From Lumnitzera littorea (Eukaryota > Streptophyta > Magnoliopsida > Myrtales > Combretaceae), in NCBI GenBank assembly GCA_024138015.1, contig JAMXBB010000002.1, positions 14,927,330-14,991,329 on the forward strand: 64,000 nucleotides of DNA, written 5' to 3'. Under the pieces are notes generated by a model that was not told the origin of the DNA, did no database searches, and saw only the letters and a list, made by a program, of their open reading frames with translations. Below are positions 58,851-64,000 of this stretch, piece by piece (position 1 is the first letter of the stretch; each line of letters begins with the position of its first letter). Both the position numbers and the translations under genes were made by a program.

Positions 58851-61800
58851 CATGATAAAACTTAGGAGATTTAGATATGTGAAAGAAGCTTTTTCTTCCA
58901 CGTTTCTTATTGGAGCTGTTTGCTTGGCACAGTTGGAACTATGAGCGTTGGTGATTCAGTTTGGTTTGGCTCAAGAGCTGAACCTAACCTACAGGCTGGA
59001 TTAGGAACCGCATTAACACTTTACCATTTGTACGAGGTTCTAGCCTACTAGATTTTAGGTTCAAGTTCCAAAATGTCTTGTATATCTTCAGTACTATATA
59101 TAGGAGATATCGTATGCCAGTTCCGTAAAATATCACTAATCAATATAATTAAATCTAATAGGTATAATAAACATTTAGGTAATTCATCCATTGTCAAACT
59201 CCTAGAAAATGGTAAGAAAAACCACTTTATCCCTTTGAAATATAAATAATATGTGACATAAAGTAATATAAATAGATGTGCTGATTAGGTTGCTATCCAA
59301 GGAAAAAGGGGTTTTACGGATGTTTTTGGGATGTAAATCCCCCAATTCCTTTGCTTAGGTTGATTAGATCTGATCATGTAGTTCATCCTCCTGACCAGTT
59401 GTAATTCTTTATTGTTGCTCTGGTTTTTTAGTTAATGTATTATGTAGTTTCTTTCTGGCAAAAAAAGAAAAAAATGTAATATAAATAAAATAAAAATGCA
59501 GAAAATAAAAAGGGGACACATATAAAATAACAAAAAAAATACAATTCATTTCTTTATAAAAATCCCAATAATGTTGTCACTTCTTGTAATTTTTTCAAAG
59601 ATAATTTTTGTGAAGGAAACGAAGTCACTTAAAAGGCAACCATTGATCGTGAACCGTGTGGGACATTTGATGATGATAGAGTGCTGCATTGCAGGATACG
59701 CCAATCACGAAGAGTAATGGTACGATGAATTGATCGCCGCCAGTCCCAGTCCCTGCGTCCACACGTCCATGATTTATGGAGTTGTGACGAATGGTCCTCG
59801 TTAGTTAGCGTTAACGTGCAGAGCTAGGACCCGTCTAACTCAATCCACAACCAGTTGCCATCGCTAGAAAGAAAAATATGGGTGGAAGTAAAATGTTATT
59901 AGTTACGTGTTGCAATATGCAATGTCTTTTTAAAATATTTTTGCTCGTCCTATTCGCATCGACCTTCCATATGTTTTTCCTTTTATTTTCACTGTCTCCC
60001 GTTGTATGCGCTATCCTTGTCTTTCTAAAAAGTAGAACCTGTTAATTCGGTACAAAAATACTTCCTGATAATATATATATATCTATATTATTAAAGTATT
60101 TTCAGACTTAAGTAACTGTTCTTGTTATATTTACTTATTTAACCTCTATTTAATATTATTTAATAAAAATACTATTATTAAAATAATTTATTAGTATTAT
60201 AAACGATGACTAAAATATGTTACTTCTTTTTCAATTTTTTTCTCCTTCCTTCCAATCCTCCTTTCAACATCCACAAATCACGTCTCTGTTCACGTTCTCA
60301 TGTTCTCTGCATCTCTCTCTCTCTCTCTCTCTCTTCACCTTTTCATGTTCCACGTTCAATACAGTTTTTCATCTCTCGTATATATATAAAATACTGCATG
60401 GATAAGGCTCACAATGATTTATGTTAATAAATACGTATATATGTGCGCTCGCGCGCGTATACTATATTTTATGTGTGAAACTAAATTTTAATACCTGCAA
60501 AATGCTTTATATTTACATATTTGTGGCACAAAGATATATTTTACCTATTTGATTTTCATTAGGCTTCATCAAAAGATTGCATAACGAATCATACTTTGTA
60601 GTCTGGCATATATTTGAATGCACCTAGTAAGTGTATTAATTCTGGCCTTATCGTCTTTAAGGATCACAGACTAATCTAGTAATAAGCTATAATTTCAACT
60701 TTTAGATGAACTATCGACGTTTATTGTTGTGTAGAGGTGAAAATTTTGCAAGCTCCAAATATTAAGATAAGATAACTATACCAAGAACAATTAATCAAGG
60801 AAATGGATTCTCTAATGTAATTTAGATAAAATTATAAAATTAATGTTGAAATTGTTTAGATTTTTAAAATATTTTATAACATCATGATAACTTTATCTTT
60901 TTTATTATAATCTCAACCATTATACAGTGTCTTAAGAGGATAATTTTAGAAAGTTAAAAAAAAAAAAAAAAAAAACTTAAGAATTAATTGATACTTACAG
61001 CTCCATTGTCTAACCATATGGAGCCAACGGAACTTGTATAATGTCAAGGGACCCATAAACGCCACGTCTTTGGAAAAGTTTAGCGGTAAAGAGACATCAT
61101 CATCATATTGCGATGGTACCACATGAGTGTTTAGTCCACACAGAAATTCAGTGGAAGGGAATAATGAAAGGTATGTGCTTGAAGCGTTAAGGAGTCGTTG
61201 ATCAACAAGATTATGTGTTGGCACTGTTACAGGGATCATATCCCGTCCAATGTCATCCTACTACAATACCTTTCATGTACGTAGAATGAGAATACTACAA
61301 GATTCAGTGTGAATCCTCGTGATATTGCTAATAACTAGCATTCTAATATGAGATTATCCATGGCCATCTATTGCATAACCTTAAGTCACCAGCTGAAATC
61401 GTTTCCTTGACTTCACTCCAAACTAAATAGTTTAAGAAGGCGGTCGTGATAAGACTAGGAATAAAGAATTAATTATGTCATCAGTGAGTAGAGAGCTTCC
61501 ATGGAGAGACATGAGATTATTTATGGCCACGCCCATCGCATGATCTTGGTCTCTGGCGATCATTCGTCAGCACATTATCCCTCGAACGATGTCTAAAGTG
61601 CAATTATTTGACAAATGATGTGTGGATGTTCATGGATAATGTGTTGTTTGATATAGCATGATGTATAATGCGAATTTCCCACTTGCTTCCCAAAGCTATC
61701 GGTGTAATCCCACCATTTCAATTTTCCATTCCAATTATTCGATGTGATAATGTCATGCCCCAAGATCTAAAAGGATGCTACATGTTCTTATGTGAGTGTA

Positions 61801-62760
61801 GAGGGTCAAATTTAATATTAGGTTTTAAGCTCATTGATCAAATAAATTTAACCTTTTAAGCTAAAGTGATAGGACCCGATGAACCAAGTCTATAAATTAT
61901 TGGGATAGTCAAAGGAGATTTAATATGGTAAACTTAGAATAAGGCTCGTTAGATTAGTTTGTCTGATTCAACTTTTTTTGGTTTGGCTCATACTAATGAA
62001 TTATAGAGCCCTTTATTTGGGCCTAAATTCATAGAAAAAGCCCAATTAATACCTATTTATAAAAAGTTTTAATCTTAACTGTTGGTTATTATCATGATTT
62101 GACAGATGTGATTAATTATCATTTCCTATAAATACTCCATTCGCATTCTCATTTGTAGGGCAAAATAAGGCTCATTAATGTTATTCCTCAAAGATCAAAC
62201 ACTTGAACGTGCATATAGAAGGTTTAAAAGTGCTATAATGATTATAGCAAGTTACATACTCAACTTACACATGATCATATAGAAAGTTTAAAAGTGCTTA
62301 TGTTAGAAGCCTATATATGCTCATGCTAAAGGGACTACATTAAATTGAAGTGTTCGACTCTCATGTGTTTATGTGCAAGATTTATGTCTCGTTTACGTAT
62401 GTTGAGCTTATAGACTCATGCTACTCTTACGTGCTCATGTTCAAGTTTACATATTATGGTTACATATGGAAGCCTCATATTTATTTTGCATGATTAGCTC
62501 ATAAGTGTTTGTATTGAGGGAGAGTTAAGCTCGTTTCACGTATTACGTGATAAGCGCTTATGTTAAAGGAATGTTATGTTCAACTCAAGTGCATTACTCA
62601 CATATGCTCGCATCTAAGACTCATGTTCAAATCGTGTTTGCTCAACTTATGCTTGATTCTCATGTGCTCGTATGTGTATGACCTTATGACTCAGTATTCA
62701 TGTTCAATTCATATTACAAGTCACAATTGATTTAAAGGCCATACATGACCCAAGCATTTA
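58851..62760. other. Region without recognised gene
   Basis: Near 59281-59475 a segment ends TTGCTCTGGTTTTTTAGTTAATG and then CTGGCAAAAAAAG, reminiscent of the 3' end of a plant LINE or a retro-copy, but no RT is present. A CT run lies at 60310-60334 followed by TATATATATAAA. A minus-strand open frame of 97 codons at 60946-61239, starting MIPVTVPTHNLVDQRLLNAS, has no family I recognise. From 62150 to 62720 short degenerate repeats (for example GTTTAAAAGTGCT and CTCATGTTCAA) recur. I see no confident gene. Confidence 0.4.
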
Positions 62761-62814
62761 CCTTTTTCACTATCACCCGTTGATGCAGATCGATCCTTAT
62801 TGGCCCTCGGTTTA

Positions 62815-63180
62815 CGAATAGTCATGGTCTGGGTGATAAAAAGTCTACTCTCTTTAAATCGTATCGGTTTACTAACTGGTGCAAGGATAAGGTTTGGTCC
62901 TCAAGTTAGGATTATAGACTTTTGACCTTTGGTTGGCAAACAATCACGATCCAGTCAGTAAAGAGTCTACCTTCTTTAAACCGTGTCGATATGCTAATTG
63001 TTATTAGTTCGAGATGTGGTTTTCAAGTTATGATTGAAGACTTTTAACCTTCGATTGCAAGTAGTCGCGGTCCAAGTGGTAAGGAGATTCTCTTTAAACT
63101 AAGTTGATTTGCTGATTGTGGCAAGCTTGAGATAATGGCCACTCAAAATGTGATTATAGACTTCTAAATATTGGTTATGC
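62815..63180. repeat. Diverged tandem repeat, three copies of ~120 bp
   Basis: The landmark TCTTTAAA occurs at 62851, 62973 and 63091. Each is preceded by a variant of TAGTCRYGGTCYRRGTGRTAA and followed by ATTATAGACTTTTGACCTTTGGTTG or a variant. The period is about 118-122 bases, with many differences between copies. Confidence 0.75.
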
Positions 63181-64000
63181 TACATGCAAAACATGGACAG
63201 TAAAGATATCTTAGCTTTAAAAAAATGTGGTGGAGTTAAATAACACTCTAGAAGAGAATCAAGCAAGAAATGAAGTGACTTAAGTTAGCATAATTAACAA
63301 GATTTGGGAGTCAAACCAAGGGTCAATATTAATGAACTTCATAAGTGCAAGCAAAGGAATGAGAGATTTGATGGTGATCAAGAAGGGATTTGAAGGCTCA
63401 CTTAAAGAATTTTAGTACTGTTATCTATTGATCATGTAGATGAAGTTGTGGACAAATGAGCTATTACCACCAATTGAGGTATGCTAGAAAGAATAAAAAA
63501 ATTCCCTAAATGGAGGATCTAAATTGAAACTTGGATGTACAATTATCCAACACATCCTTTGAGGAAAATGAGCCTAGTTCCCTTAAAATTTCATCATTAT
63601 AATGCTTTGGATCAATATTATCAACGGCACGATTGGTCAACAAAAAAGAGAAAATGAGAATTGGGTTTCACTATTGACTAAAGAGCAGTGACCTCACTGA
63701 GGCCACAATTGATGTAATCACCTCTTTGGGAACAAAACCCAAATTCTTCCTCTCAGTTTCAAACCAAAACCACTATACGTATAAGTGCTCATAGGAAAAA
63801 GAATGGGAAATTTTGTCATTCCAACTAACCCATAGTAGATTGCTAGGACTCTAGTTAAAAAAAAAAAAAAGAAAAGAAAGAGGAAGAATGTCATGAAGAA
63901 GAAATTCAAGGGACTTACTACAATTGGATATTTAGAATGGCTTCCTTTGGCTTCAGTGCTTAGCTTTGATGGCACTAAACCTTCACGCAGTACTTGGTTT
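63181..64000. other. Right-edge region without recognised gene
   Basis: AT-rich sequence with a poly-A (63858-63871). A minus-strand frame at 63718-63975 has no recognisable domain and includes a low-complexity F/L run opposite the poly-A, so I do not call it a gene. Confidence 0.4.

Noticed and set aside
59281..59475. LINE 3' end with poly-A
   Set aside because: Only the tail resembles a LINE. There is no endonuclease or RT and no clear target duplication.
63718..63975. Minus-strand frame of 85 codons at the right edge
   Set aside because: It has an F/L homopolymer opposite poly-A and no domain.

Overview
The window is AT-rich, intron-containing nuclear DNA of a flowering plant, most likely a dicot. 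Evidence: one intact three-exon BTB/NPH3 gene with GT-AG introns, a terpene synthase pseudogene that keeps the plant TPS exon pattern, and many plant-type Ty1/copia and Ty3/gypsy retrotransposons, some nested three deep. Two assembly gaps (32649-32960 and 47648-48031) lie inside transposons. The species cannot be told from sequence alone.

Layout. 1-385: decayed 3' end of a copia polyprotein. 386-5729: no gene seen. 5730-16620: an old plus-strand copia relic (D), split by a minus-strand copia (A, 5918-14771) with both LTRs and a TATCC target duplication. A is itself split inside its integrase region by a 4.67 kb non-coding TG...CA element (7555-12225) that carries six tandem copies of a ~452 bp unit. 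16621-20300: no clear gene. 20822-23540 (+): the only convincing intact host gene, a 541-residue BTB/POZ-NPH3 protein with a pyrimidine-rich leader. 23541-29453: no gene seen.

29454-48299: a plus-strand copia (B) whose gag is split by a minus-strand Ty3/gypsy element (G, 30502-43810, TSD AAGGC). G is split again by three elements: a 2.33 kb solo-LTR-like insertion in its 3' LTR (31030-33361), a 1.44 kb TG...CA element in gag (37687-39127, TSD CATAC), and a 3.10 kb solo-LTR-like element in gag (39341-42444, TSD TCCTC). At several joins, removing the insertion and one target copy restores the reading frame of the host element, so these boundaries are well supported.

50540-52871 (-): terpene synthase pseudogene with a destroyed DDxxD motif. 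53177-57190 (-): a 5'-truncated copia (C) related to B, just upstream of it. 57350-64000: mostly AT-rich DNA with two degenerate tandem arrays and no gene I can name.

No transposon polyprotein is intact. Stops, frameshifts and replaced catalytic residues show that the autonomous elements are dead as they stand. I found no novel multi-gene system. The interest lies in the nested insertion history, the unclassified non-coding elements, and the single NPH3 gene surviving among transposons.
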